Shown here: one piece after another, positions 10,091-18,465 of the stretch | Numbering within the stretch: position 1 is the first letter of the stretch | How the letters are laid out: the number at the start of each line of letters is the position of its first letter | DNA from: G963678255 sp963678255 | Lineage (GTDB): Bacteria > Cloacimonadota > Cloacimonadia > Cloacimonadales > WRIO01 | DNA length: 64,000 nucleotides | Direction: 5' to 3' | Assembly (NCBI GenBank): GCA_963678255.2 | Contig: CAXXTW010000002.1 | Span: 1,302,001 to 1,366,000, forward strand | Notes under the pieces: model-generated | Seen by the model: only the letters and a program-made list of their open reading frames with translations | The model's database searches: none | What the model was told of the DNA's origin: nothing | Translations under genes and position numbers: made by a program

Positions 10091-11082
10091 AGCAATACCT
10101 CAGATAATTTTTGAAGGATCAGTTCTTTGACCTCTAAATAGCTTCCTGAAATTTCTCCCCCTGCTGCTTTTTTATGGCCACCACCATTAAAACTCTTAGC
10201 AATTATTGAAACATCAATAACATCCGAACGAAAACTAATTCTGTAATAGTTTAACCTCATCTCCTGAATATAAACCTGACACTGACAGCCCTGAACCCCT
10301 TTGATCCATCTCATGATCTTAGAAGTCGCTTCATTATCCAATCCTAATTCCTCAAGTGTTTTCAAATCTGAATTCATAATTAGGACATTCCCCTCAAAAT
10401 GTGATTCTATGCTTGATAAGACTCCTCCCACAAATTTAAAATATTGCCATGGTTTACTCAATAAAAAACTAACAATAACTTCATTCGGAGATAATCCGCT
10501 ATCCATCAAATCTGCTGAGATTTCATATGTTTCTCTTGTTACATTGGAATTTAAAAAATTGTCTGTATCGTTCAAAATTGTAGTATAAATACAATCTGCA
10601 TAATACTTTTGTAAAGCCTGGTCTAACTGTTTTACAGCTGAAAAAAATAACTTGTGAAGAATCGATCCTGTACTCACTTCTTCTGAATCAATATAATAGG
10701 TATAATTTGAAAGTAATTCCTCAATATTTGCTTCATGGTGATCTATAAAAATCACTTCTTTTGCTTCTCGGAAATATCGAAGATCAACATTTGGACGGTC
10801 TGATTCATGACAATCAATCACAATAACTAAGTCATACTTTTTATTATCTATATGAGTTGTATGCTTCTCAACTTGTATAAAATTTAAAAAGGAAGGAGCT
10901 TTTGCTTCTAACAAAATGACAGATTCTCTTGAGTAAACCTCTGACATGATCATCTTTAAAGCTAAACAAGCGGCTAATCCGTCTCCATCTGGGTTCCTGT
11001 GTGTTAATATTAATATTTCCTTATATTTTATTATTGATTTATCTAATAATGTATATAATTCTTTTATATCCCTTAAAACCAT
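10087..11082 (-). CDS. nrnA: DHH/DHHA1 phosphoesterase, NrnA-type oligoribonuclease
   Basis: 331 residues. DHH-family metal motifs appear in order: THRNPDGDG (motif I), VIVIDCHESDRP (II), and FIDHHEAN, the eponymous DHH (III). The C-terminal DHHA1 domain carries FNGGGHKKAAGG. NrnA-type enzymes degrade short RNA oligonucleotides and can dephosphorylate pAp. The gene sits in its usual place between rbfA and truB. An AGGAGA ribosome-binding site (11087-11092) directly follows the T-run of a strong hairpin, so expression may depend on read-through of that hairpin. Confidence 0.93.
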   Translation of the reverse strand: MVLRDIKELYTLLDKSIIKYKEILILTHRNPDGDGLAACLALKMIMSEVYSRESVILLEAKAPSFLNFIQVEKHTTHIDNKKYDLVIVIDCHESDRPNVDLRYFREAKEVIFIDHHEANIEELLSNYTYYIDSEEVSTGSILHKLFFSAVKQLDQALQKYYADCIYTTILNDTDNFLNSNVTRETYEISADLMDSGLSPNEVIVSFLLSKPWQYFKFVGGVLSSIESHFEGNVLIMNSDLKTLEELGLDNEATSKIMRWIKGVQGCQCQVYIQEMRLNYYRISFRSDVIDVSIIAKSFNGGGHKKAAGGEISGSYLEVKELILQKLSEVLL

Positions 11083-11092
11083 TTTTTCTCCT

Positions 11093-11123
11093 AAAAAAAT
11101 TGAGGTACAAAATTGTACCTCAA
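11093..11123 (-). terminator. Hairpin plus U-tract abutting the nrnA ribosome-binding site
   Basis: On the minus strand an 11-bp inverted repeat (TTGAGGTACAA / TTGTACCTCAA, 11100-11123) is followed by seven Ts (11093-11099) and then immediately AGGAGA and the nrnA ATG. It has the form of an intrinsic terminator after rbfA, but there is no room for a promoter before nrnA. It is therefore better viewed as a partial terminator or attenuator inside the operon. Confidence 0.75.
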
Positions 11124-11148
11124 TCTCTAGTAAATCTCTATGATTACT

Positions 11149-11664
11149 TTAATAATCCTCATCTTGATCATCATCGATCAGATCTTCTTCTAAACCATCT
11201 TCGAATTCATCATAATCATCTTCATCTAAATCATCGTACTCATCTTCTTCGAAGTTCTCATCAAAATCATCATAGCCATCACCATAATCATCATCTTCGT
11301 CACCGTAATAATTATTACGTTTTTCTTCTTCTAAGACCATAAAGATCTTGTCTAAATGAGAGGACTTAACTTCAGTTTTGTCATACTGAAATGAAATTTC
11401 AGGTATTCGTCTCATAATCTGTGCTCCTGCAATTTGTTTTTTAATAAAACCGGAACTTTTTTCCAGGAGTTCCTGCATTTGTTTTTTATTAACTTTTTTA
11501 TTCAGGTAATCATACGAAATTTTGAGATAATGTAAATCTGGCGTGATTTTTATACTAGTAATTCGAACGGAATGTAATCGGTCATCATGTGCGCCCATGC
11601 TGTATGCCGTACTTAATATTCGATACAATTCTTTCTGCATTCTTTCTAAACGGATGCCTTTCAT
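11149..11664 (-). CDS. rbfA: Ribosome-binding factor A with a long acidic tail
   Basis: 171 residues. The first ~115 form the KH-like RbfA fold (RMQKELYRILS, the LHSVRITSIKITPDL strand, KSSGFIKKQIAG, IPEISFQYD). RbfA binds the 30S subunit during late 16S rRNA maturation. The last ~50 residues are an extremely acidic, low-complexity extension of D, E and Y/F/G (GDEDDDYGDGYDDF type) ending at the stop. Such acidic tails occur in some lineages but this one is long. It follows infB with a 12-nt gap. Confidence 0.94.
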   Translation of the reverse strand: MKGIRLERMQKELYRILSTAYSMGAHDDRLHSVRITSIKITPDLHYLKISYDYLNKKVNKKQMQELLEKSSGFIKKQIAGAQIMRRIPEISFQYDKTEVKSSHLDKIFMVLEEEKRNNYYGDEDDDYGDGYDDFDENFEEDEYDDLDEDDYDEFEDGLEEDLIDDDQDEDY

Positions 11665-11676
11665 CGATTACTCTCT

Positions 11677-14600
11677 TTACATTTCACGCTTAATTTCTTC
11701 ATTAATATAAATCTCAATGACGTCATTGTCTCTGATATCATTGTAATCTTTTATTAAAATACCACAATCAGAACCAGCTTTTACTTCTTTTACTTCTTCA
11801 GAAAAATGCTTTAAACTTCCAATTTTCCCTTCAAAAATATTAACATCATCTCGGAATAATCGTGCTAATCCTTCTCGTATTACAGAACCTTTTTCAACAA
11901 AACATCCTGCAACAGATCCAACTTTCTTGATCTTAAAGACTTGTTTTACTAAAGCATGACCAACAAATTTCTCTTTAATCTCTGGAGCTAACATACCTGT
12001 CATTGCTAATTTAATGTCATTGATTGCATCAAAAATTATCTGATATAATCTGATATCTACACCAATATCCTCTGAAAGCTTTTTGGCTTTTGTATTGGCT
12101 CTCACATGAAAACCTATAATTATTGCGTCTGATGCAGAAGCTAAATTGACGTCTGCTTCAATAATCCCGCCTACTGATTTTCTTATGATGTTTACAACAA
12201 TTTCTTCATTTGATAACTTTTGTAAGGTGTCACACAATGCTTCTACAGATCCGTCAGTATCACCCTTGACGATCAAGCGAACTTCATTCATTTCATTTTG
12301 CTTAATTTTATTAAATAAATTACCTAAATTTGTTGTCGTTTGGAATTTCTCTCGTTCTTGTCTGATTAATAATCGTTCAGAACTAATCTGCCGTGCTATC
12401 TTTTCTGATTCTACAACATTGATGATATCTCCAGCTTTCGGCACATCACTCAATCCATACAATACACAAATATCACATGGATTAATAAACGGAATCTCAG
12501 TTCCACGTTCATTCTCCATTCTTCTCACATGCCCATAGGTTGCCCCACAAACAATATTATCTCCCTTATTCATGATGCCTTCTTGAAGAAGTATCGTTGC
12601 GATCGAACCCATTCGAGGATCCTTCTTCGCTTCAATAACTACACCATAACCAGGTATATTATACTTTGCTGTTAATTCTTTCATCTCTGATGCAAGTAAT
12701 ATTAATTCCAATAAATCATCAATTCCCTTACCTGTGATAGCTGAAGTTGTTGTCCAAAGTACTTCACCACCCCAATTCTCAAGATATACATTTTGCTCTA
12801 AAAGATTGGCTATTGTTCTGTCTAAATTCGCTTCTGGTAAATCCATTTTATTTATTGCAATTATCATTGTGACACCAGCTGCTCTTGCATGATCTATAGC
12901 TTCAATAGTTTGAGGTTTCACCCCATCATTAGCTGCTACCACAATTACTGCTATATCTGTCAGATTAGCGCCTCTTGCACGCATAGCTGTAAAAGCTTCA
13001 TGACCAGGAGTATCTAAAAATGTAATTTTATGTCCTTTATATGTGACTTGGTATGCTCCTACATGCTGTGTAATCCCACCTGACTCTCCAGCTACTACCT
13101 TGGTTTTACGAATATAATCCAAAATTGAAGTCTTGCCATGATCAACATGACCCATGATCGTAACTACTGGTGGACGATGAATATCTTCCACATCTGAATA
13201 TTCTGAAAATTGGTCTTCCAATAATTCAGAACCATATTCATCTTCAAAATCAACATTCAGATTAAATTCATCACATATTAATTCCAAAGATTCACGATCT
13301 AAACGTTGATTGATAGTAACCATTTTCCCCATAACGAAAAACTTAGAAATTATCTCAGATGGTGTTTTATCCATGATCTTGGCTAATTCACTGACTGAGG
13401 TAAACTCACTAATTGTGATTACTGATCCATCTTCTAAAATATTAGATCGCTTCTCTTCTTTTTTATATTTTTTCTTCTTCTTACCTGTTGCAAGAGTTTG
13501 TTTAATTATTTTTTCTGTAGCTACTTCATCTATTTCTACTACTTCAACACCTTTTTTCTTGCGTTTGGTGTTCTTTAATTTTGCCTGAAGATGCTTACTC
13601 TTATCACCTAAATCATCTATTGTAACTTTCTTTTTACCAAAAATTTTTTCTTCTGGTTTTACTTCCTCAGGCTTTGGAGTTGATGTTTTATCAAATGAAG
13701 GTCTCTTACTCTGAGGAACAATACTTGATCTTTTTGCATAATCTTGCCTTCCTCCATCTCTTGAAGGTCTGTTATCTCGTGGTTGATAACCTTCGCTACG
13801 GTTTTGACCTTGGTAACCACCACGGTTTTGACCTTGATAGCCTTCGCCACTACGATTCTCTCGTGGTTGATAACCTTCACTACGGTTTTGACCTTGGTAA
13901 CCTGTGCGGTTCTGACCCTGATAGCCTTCGCCACTACGATTCTCTCGTGGTTGATAACCTTCGCTACGGTTTTGACCTTGGTAACCACCACGGTTTTGAC
14001 CCTGATAGCCTTCGCCACTACGATTCTCTCGTGGTTGATAACCTTCACTACGGTTTTGACCCTGGTAACCTGTGCGGTTCTGACCTTGGTAGCCTTCGCC
14101 ACTACGATTCTCTCGTGGTTGATAACCTTCACTACGGTTTTGACCCTGGTAACCTGTGCGGTTCTGACCTTGGTAGCCTTCGCCACTACGATTCTCTCGT
14201 GGTTGATAACCTTCACTACGGTTTTGACCCTGGTAACCTGTGCGGTTCTGACCTTGATAGCCTTCGCCACTACGATTCTCTCGTGGTTGATAACCTTCAC
14301 TACGGTTTTGACCCTGGTAACCTGTGCGGTTCTGACCTTGATAGCCTTCGCCACTACGATTCTCTCGTGGTTGATAACCTTCACTACGGTTTTGACCCTG
14401 GTAACCTGTGCGGTTCTGACCCTGATAGCCTTCGCCACTACGATTCTCTCGTGGTTGATAACCTTCACTACGGTTTTGACCCTGGTAACCTGTGCGGTTC
14501 TGACCTTGGTAGCCTTCGCCACTACGATTCTCTCGTGGTTGATAACCTTCACTACGGTTTTGACCTTGGTAACCTGTGCGGTTATCACGAGGTTGATAAC

Positions 14601-15147
14601 CTTCTCTGTTTCTTTGTTCTGGTTTTGGAGTTTGTGTCTCTTGATTATCTGAAGACTTAAAACGTGTCCCTGGAACTTCGCTATGAACTTCAATTACAGG
14701 TTTACTATCTTTAGTAGTTTCATTTGATTTCTCAGCTTTATCTTGATTTATTATATCTTTTTTCTGTTCTTGATTCTCATGAGATCCTTCTTTTTGCTCA
14801 GTTTTTACAGGAGACTTAGCTTTCTCAAATGAGTTTTGTGAATTGTTTCTATTCTCGTTATCATGATGATGATCAGAACGATCACGAGTTTCTACTGATT
14901 TGTCATGAGAAGGTTGGGTTTCAATCTTTCCGTCTCTGAGTTGTTCTTGGATACGTTTTCTTTCGTTCTCCATCTTTTTAAGATTTTCAACTTCAGATCT
15001 GAATTTGTACCTAATCTTGTTAGTAATTTCATCTTCAAGATAATTCATGTGGCTTCGTACATCCACACCCATATCGCTTAAATGTTTCATCAACGCTGCT
15101 GATGAGATTTTAAGTTCTTTCGCAAGGTCATAAACTCGTAAAGACAA
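11677..15147 (-). CDS. infB: Translation initiation factor IF-2 with repeat-expanded N-terminus
   Basis: 1156 residues, well above the usual ~700-1000. An IF2N domain lies at residues 1-50 (LRVYDLAKELKISSAAL). A charged linker runs to about 180, then a disordered region to about 460 built from a 28-residue unit (GYQGQNRSEGYQPRENR core). A second IF2N-like segment near 560-620 (ISEFTSVSELAKIMDKTP) precedes the GTPase domain with GHVDHGKT near residue 665, DTPGHEAF and NKMD, and then the C-terminal beta-barrel domains. IF-2 delivers initiator tRNA to the 30S subunit. The start is TTG (15145-15147), directly after the ylxQ stop (TAATTG), with a GGAGG five bases upstream. The catalytic part looks intact, so the expansion is tolerated. 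Confidence 0.97.
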   Translation of the reverse strand: MSLRVYDLAKELKISSAALMKHLSDMGVDVRSHMNYLEDEITNKIRYKFRSEVENLKKMENERKRIQEQLRDGKIETQPSHDKSVETRDRSDHHHDNENRNNSQNSFEKAKSPVKTEQKEGSHENQEQKKDIINQDKAEKSNETTKDSKPVIEVHSEVPGTRFKSSDNQETQTPKPEQRNREGYQPRDNRTGYQGQNRSEGYQPRENRSGEGYQGQNRTGYQGQNRSEGYQPRENRSGEGYQGQNRTGYQGQNRSEGYQPRENRSGEGYQGQNRTGYQGQNRSEGYQPRENRSGEGYQGQNRTGYQGQNRSEGYQPRENRSGEGYQGQNRTGYQGQNRSEGYQPRENRSGEGYQGQNRTGYQGQNRSEGYQPRENRSGEGYQGQNRGGYQGQNRSEGYQPRENRSGEGYQGQNRTGYQGQNRSEGYQPRENRSGEGYQGQNRGGYQGQNRSEGYQPRDNRPSRDGGRQDYAKRSSIVPQSKRPSFDKTSTPKPEEVKPEEKIFGKKKVTIDDLGDKSKHLQAKLKNTKRKKKGVEVVEIDEVATEKIIKQTLATGKKKKKYKKEEKRSNILEDGSVITISEFTSVSELAKIMDKTPSEIISKFFVMGKMVTINQRLDRESLELICDEFNLNVDFEDEYGSELLEDQFSEYSDVEDIHRPPVVTIMGHVDHGKTSILDYIRKTKVVAGESGGITQHVGAYQVTYKGHKITFLDTPGHEAFTAMRARGANLTDIAVIVVAANDGVKPQTIEAIDHARAAGVTMIIAINKMDLPEANLDRTIANLLEQNVYLENWGGEVLWTTTSAITGKGIDDLLELILLASEMKELTAKYNIPGYGVVIEAKKDPRMGSIATILLQEGIMNKGDNIVCGATYGHVRRMENERGTEIPFINPCDICVLYGLSDVPKAGDIINVVESEKIARQISSERLLIRQEREKFQTTTNLGNLFNKIKQNEMNEVRLIVKGDTDGSVEALCDTLQKLSNEEIVVNIIRKSVGGIIEADVNLASASDAIIIGFHVRANTKAKKLSEDIGVDIRLYQIIFDAINDIKLAMTGMLAPEIKEKFVGHALVKQVFKIKKVGSVAGCFVEKGSVIREGLARLFRDDVNIFEGKIGSLKHFSEEVKEVKAGSDCGILIKDYNDIRDNDVIEIYINEEIKREM
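13773..14606 (-). repeat. 84-bp tandem repeat inside infB (nine full units)
   Basis: The segment encoding PRENR recurs near 13857, 13941, 14025, 14109, 14193, 14277, 14361, 14445 and 14529, exactly 84 bp apart, with partial units on both flanks. Units differ mainly by silent or single changes (TGYQ versus GGYQ, RENR versus RDNR), so the array is young or homogenised. Because the period is a multiple of three, gain or loss of units keeps the IF-2 frame. The same array leaves long spurious open frames in other phases and on the opposite strand. Confidence 0.97.
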
Positions 15148-15507
15148 TTATTCCTCCACTTCTTTATACAACAAACAGTTTTCAATACCATTTGCAAAAT
15201 TATGATCTATAATACCAATTATAGCGGTCTCTCTATTATTAAATTTTAAGCTATCCTTTTTATAACCCCATTCAAAGCATGGGACACGAATAGCTTCACA
15301 TAAAGAGATTATTTTCGTTTTATTTGAGGCTGACAGATCCTTTGATAATATAACCAATCTGATTTTACCTGATTCTAGATTTCTTACGACAATATCATGA
15401 CCAAACAGTATCTTTCCTGCTTTTGTAGCAAATTGTAATAAACTGGTTATTCTCTGATTCAGTTCAGCTGGTAATTCACTTTTAATTTTCTTTTTTTCAG
15501 AACTCAT
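15148..15507 (-). CDS. L7Ae/L30e-family RNA-binding protein (YlxQ type)
   Basis: 119 residues matching the L7Ae/L30e/S12e/Gadd45 fold: LLQFATKAGKILFGHDIV at the start, then the VILSKDLSASNKTKI strand-helix and a second half with a GIIDHNFANGI helix. Proteins of this type in nusA-infB operons bind kink-turn RNA and are taken to be accessory ribosomal proteins. It lies between ylxR (6-nt gap) and infB (stop adjacent to the infB start), the usual YlxQ position. Confidence 0.88.
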   Translation of the reverse strand: MSSEKKKIKSELPAELNQRITSLLQFATKAGKILFGHDIVVRNLESGKIRLVILSKDLSASNKTKIISLCEAIRVPCFEWGYKKDSLKFNNRETAIIGIIDHNFANGIENCLLYKEVEE

Positions 15508-15513
15508 ATAGTA

Positions 15514-15750
15514 TTAAACTTTTAACTCTTTTATTCTATTTTTTTTTATCTTCTTAGATAATAATTTTTCAAAACAATCACTATCTTTGCAAATATAGTA
15601 ACCATATGAAAATACTGATCTATTTAAGTCAATAATTATTTGATTATTTAGAAAAATTATTCTATCCAATTCATTAATCCTTTTTATTTGTTTACAAATC
15701 ACACACCTGCGTTCTGGTGTGTGATTTGCATGTGAAGATTTATTGCTCAT
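15514..15750 (-). CDS. ylxR: YlxR (DUF448) RNA-binding protein
   Basis: 78 residues. The diagnostic beginning PERRCVICKQ is followed by ELDRIIFLNNQIIIDLNRSVFSYGYYIC, corresponding to the YlxR pattern R-C-x-C-R...G-R-G-ayvC. Here the normally glycine/arginine-rich GRGAY segment reads FSYGYY, a mild divergence. The protein is known as a small RNA-binding factor, linked to RNase P in recent work in other bacteria. Its ATG overlaps the nusA stop (TAATG). Confidence 0.88.
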   Translation of the reverse strand: MSNKSSHANHTPERRCVICKQIKRINELDRIIFLNNQIIIDLNRSVFSYGYYICKDSDCFEKLLSKKIKKNRIKELKV

Positions 15751-16982
15751 TAGAAATGTTTGGCAGCCTCTTTAATTTTCTCTGCTATTTTCTGACCAAT
15801 TCCCTCAATATTACACAATTCTTGTATAGATGCATTGTATATATCCTGTACAGATGTATAACCATGTTCTCTTAATATATCTGATATTTTTGAAGAAACT
15901 CCATCCAATTCACTGACATGACTGGTAATTCTTCTTTCTTCAGCTATCTTTTCTTCGAATTCATCATGAGTATAGATATCTAGCTTATAATCGGTTAATT
16001 TTGCTGCTAATCTTACATTCTTACCCATTTTACCTATTGCAGAATTCTTGTTTTCTTCGCGGACGATCACTCTTGCAAATTTGCCTTTTTCTGTTATATA
16101 CACCTTCTCAATAAATTCTGGGCCTATTGCATTGGCGATTAACACTTCAGGATCATCACTCCAAGGTAATATATCTATCGCTTCTCCATGTAATTCCTTC
16201 TTAATTTGCTCCACGCGAATTCCTTTTGGTCCTAGACAACAACCAACGGGATCAACATTCTTAGCCTTAGCTATGACTGCAACCTTGGTACGAATACCAG
16301 GTTCACGTATGATTTTCTTGACTTCTATCTCGCCATTTGCTATCTCAGGTACTTCTATTTCCAATAACCTTTTAACAAATTCTGGATGAGCTCTGGAAAG
16401 AATTACTATGATCTCAGGACCTTTCTTTCTGACATTCAATACATAGGCTCTTATATAATCACCAACTTTATAATACTCTTCTTCAATTTGTTCTTCTATT
16501 GGTAATAATGCTTCTGCAAAATTTATATCTACCTTGTATCCATTATAATCTATCTTTTTGACTTTCCCATAGACAATCTGGTTCTTCTGTTTCTCATAAT
16601 CAAACATTTTTCTTTCTTCTTCTAATCGTTTGATTTTGTTTCCAATCTCTTCTCTGGCTATGCGAACCAATTTAGGCTCCAAAGCACTAACTGGGATCTC
16701 AATCGTTACCCAATCCCCAATCTTAGGATCATCTTCATATTCATAGGCATCTTTTAATGAAATTTGACCTAAAGTCTCATCTTTATCTACAACCTGCTTC
16801 TTAAATCTTGCAGCTAAATAATTCGTGTTAAAATCTGTAATAATCTCTAAACCATTTTCTGGTTTTAATTTCTTAGATATCGCATTATTTAAACTTTCTA
16901 CTATCACTTCGCGAAGTCGTCCAAGATCCAATTGACGTACATTTGCCAATTCTGTAATAATCCCTAATAAATTTGAACTCAT
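15750..16982 (-). CDS. nusA: Transcription termination/antitermination factor NusA
   Basis: 410 residues. The N-terminal RNA-polymerase-binding domain occupies residues 1-125, then an S1 domain (QIVYGKVKKIDYNGYKVDIN) and two KH domains (VKKIIREPGIRTKVAVIA, DPVGCCLGPKGIRVEQI, with ILPWSDDPEVLI). The C-terminus carries a helix-hairpin-helix (IQELCNIEGIGQKIAEKI). NusA binds elongating polymerase and modulates pausing and termination. It overlaps rimP by ATGA at 16979-16982 and ylxR by one base. Confidence 0.97.
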   Translation of the reverse strand: MSSNLLGIITELANVRQLDLGRLREVIVESLNNAISKKLKPENGLEIITDFNTNYLAARFKKQVVDKDETLGQISLKDAYEYEDDPKIGDWVTIEIPVSALEPKLVRIAREEIGNKIKRLEEERKMFDYEKQKNQIVYGKVKKIDYNGYKVDINFAEALLPIEEQIEEEYYKVGDYIRAYVLNVRKKGPEIIVILSRAHPEFVKRLLEIEVPEIANGEIEVKKIIREPGIRTKVAVIAKAKNVDPVGCCLGPKGIRVEQIKKELHGEAIDILPWSDDPEVLIANAIGPEFIEKVYITEKGKFARVIVREENKNSAIGKMGKNVRLAAKLTDYKLDIYTHDEFEEKIAEERRITSHVSELDGVSSKISDILREHGYTSVQDIYNASIQELCNIEGIGQKIAEKIKEAAKHF

Positions 16983-17440
16983 GACCTCTCCTTTGTTCCA
17001 AAATGAAAAACTGTTCTGGCTTTTTTTATCGAATTAAAACTGATTAATACCTCGTCTGTATCAACTAAAACCTTAATTTCTTCCGGTAATACTTCCAATA
17101 GCTTTCCCTCAATAATTTCACTCTTCTCTTCATTGGTGTACTGAATTTTTACTATCTCGTTAATAGCGCTTAAATAATGTTTTTTATACTTTAAGGCGCG
17201 TTCAATGCCAGGTGAAGATACTTCTATAAAAAAATTCCCTTGAATTATATCGGCTTCTTCCAAATAATTATTCAATTCTCGATTTACTTTGATACAATCC
17301 TCTACAATGACACCACCAATTTTGGTGATATAAATACATAAGATTCTGCCTTTAGCTGCATTCTTTACTTCAATATCATACAGCCCTATCCCATTGTTCA
17401 GACATATCTGTTTTACAATGGGCTCAATCTTATCAATCAT
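16979..17440 (-). CDS. rimP: Ribosome maturation factor RimP
   Basis: About 153 residues. It matches RimP: an N-terminal domain with IEPIVKQICLNNGIGLYDIEV, then VEDCIKVNRELNNYLEE and FFIEVSSPGIERALK, and a C-terminal SH3-like half. RimP is needed for 30S maturation. I chose the ATG at 17438-17440 rather than the in-frame ATG 12 bases earlier (17450-17452). A GGAG (17447-17450) sits correctly before the later ATG, and the -10 box of the proposed promoter would put transcription start essentially at the earlier ATG. First gene of the large minus-strand operon. Confidence 0.9.
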   Translation of the reverse strand: MIDKIEPIVKQICLNNGIGLYDIEVKNAAKGRILCIYITKIGGVIVEDCIKVNRELNNYLEEADIIQGNFFIEVSSPGIERALKYKKHYLSAINEIVKIQYTNEEKSEIIEGKLLEVLPEEIKVLVDTDEVLISFNSIKKARTVFHFGTKERS

Positions 17441-17459
17441 AAACAACTCCATATATACA

Positions 17460-17487
17460 ATTATACCACTGCTTGCACAGTGGTTAA
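17460..17487 (-). promoter_or_regulatory. Promoter of the rimP-nusA-infB operon with embedded palindrome
   Basis: On the minus strand an extended -10 (TGGTATAAT, -10 box 17460-17465) is preceded at 16 bp by TTAACC (17482-17487), a 4/6 match to TTGACA. The spacer contains a perfect inverted repeat CCACTG-cttgca-CAGTGG (17466-17483), positioned like a repressor operator or a spacer hairpin. Confidence 0.55.
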
Positions 17488-17503
17488 CTAATTTCTAATC
17501 AAC

Positions 17504-17527
17504 AAAAAAACTGACTCTCAGAGCCAG
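17504..17527 (-). terminator. Intrinsic terminator downstream of the mobB-like gene
   Basis: On the minus strand CTGGCTCTGAGAGTCAG folds as a short stem (CTGGCT/AGTCAG with one G-T pair) followed by a run of seven Ts. It separates the holB-mobB transcript from the rimP operon promoter immediately downstream. Confidence 0.6.
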
Positions 17528-17693
17528 CCATCTCTTTATAATGACAATTATCACATTAAGTTTTTTTGTCAAGAACTAGTTTAAAAAACTACCCTATTAT
17601 TTTTTACTTTTTTTATGTTCTACTTTTTGAAGTTTTTCCTTTTAAAATCTTAGAATTTGTATAGTGCTTTCTTCCTAATATTTCCCTTTTTTT

Positions 17694-18446
17694 TCAACTT
17701 TTCTTAAAACTTATTTTTACCTCATCTCCTTCCTTATATCCCTTTAGATTCTGACAAATACCCTTTAATACATCTGAAAGTATGTCTTCAACAAAACTAT
17801 TTACCATTACCTTTTCACCATTAAAACTTAGTTCAAATGACCTGGCTTCTTTTACTCCACAATCTTCTCGTTTCTTGGTACCTTTTAATATCTGTCCTGT
17901 TAATTCATAACAGGTTGAACCACAATGCCCACAAAAACCATTTTTATGCATTGGTAATTTTTTAAAAACCTTCTCTACAACTAAATCGCATAACTCGCTA
18001 ATATTTGTTTGTGCGTTGATTGCTGGTATCCCTTTGTAACTCTCAATGCTCTCTGATATTGGACCTGATATTGCAAAAACAGTCTCATCAAATAATTCTT
18101 CCAATTGAGCCATATCTTTTGCACATAATATCTTTGGAAATGGTAGCTCCTTCATACCTTCTATCACAACCCATTCAGTATGAAGATGCTCAAACATCTC
18201 ATTGATATCTAATGATCTGTTCCATATTAAATAGGTTGAATGTAATCCTCTGGCAAAAACATTCTGCCCATGCGCCTTTAAGTGCCTGTCTGAATTCGAT
18301 CCTTCTTTTTCCATTGTAAACGATTCATTATGAATATCTTTTATGGATGAAACGGCTAAGGATCTCCTTTTCATAGTTTTCATTAATTCTTCACATACTG
18401 TTGTTTTTCCAGAATGATGATATCCTATTACGTTCAAAACTTTCAT
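17694..18446 (-). CDS. MobB-like P-loop protein with a cysteine-rich C-terminal extension
   Basis: 250 residues. The N-terminal ~160 resemble MobB (molybdopterin-guanine dinucleotide biosynthesis adaptor): VIGYHHSGKTTVCEEL as P-loop, SSIKDIHNESFTMEKEGSNSDRH (the KHxxH-D region in variant form), and WVVIEGMKELPFPKI. A C-terminal extension carries a cysteine cluster (GFCGHCGSTC, then EDCG), likely metal-binding. MobB partners MobA in making bis-MGD cofactors; no mobA or moa gene is in view, so a molybdenum role is only inferred. A general nucleotide-dependent metallochaperone is an alternative. It follows holB by 19 nt. Confidence 0.75.
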   Translation of the reverse strand: MKVLNVIGYHHSGKTTVCEELMKTMKRRSLAVSSIKDIHNESFTMEKEGSNSDRHLKAHGQNVFARGLHSTYLIWNRSLDINEMFEHLHTEWVVIEGMKELPFPKILCAKDMAQLEELFDETVFAISGPISESIESYKGIPAINAQTNISELCDLVVEKVFKKLPMHKNGFCGHCGSTCYELTGQILKGTKKREDCGVKEARSFELSFNGEKVMVNSFVEDILSDVLKGICQNLKGYKEGDEVKISFKKS

Positions 18447-18465
18447 TAAATCCCCATTATTTTTT

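Noticed and set aside
13659..14693. Long open frames on both strands across the infB repeat array (e.g. 328 and 289 codons on plus, 344 codons in another minus phase)
   Set aside because: They exist only because an 84-bp unit free of stops in several phases is repeated; products are monotonous and have no ribosome-binding sites. The infB frame is the real one.
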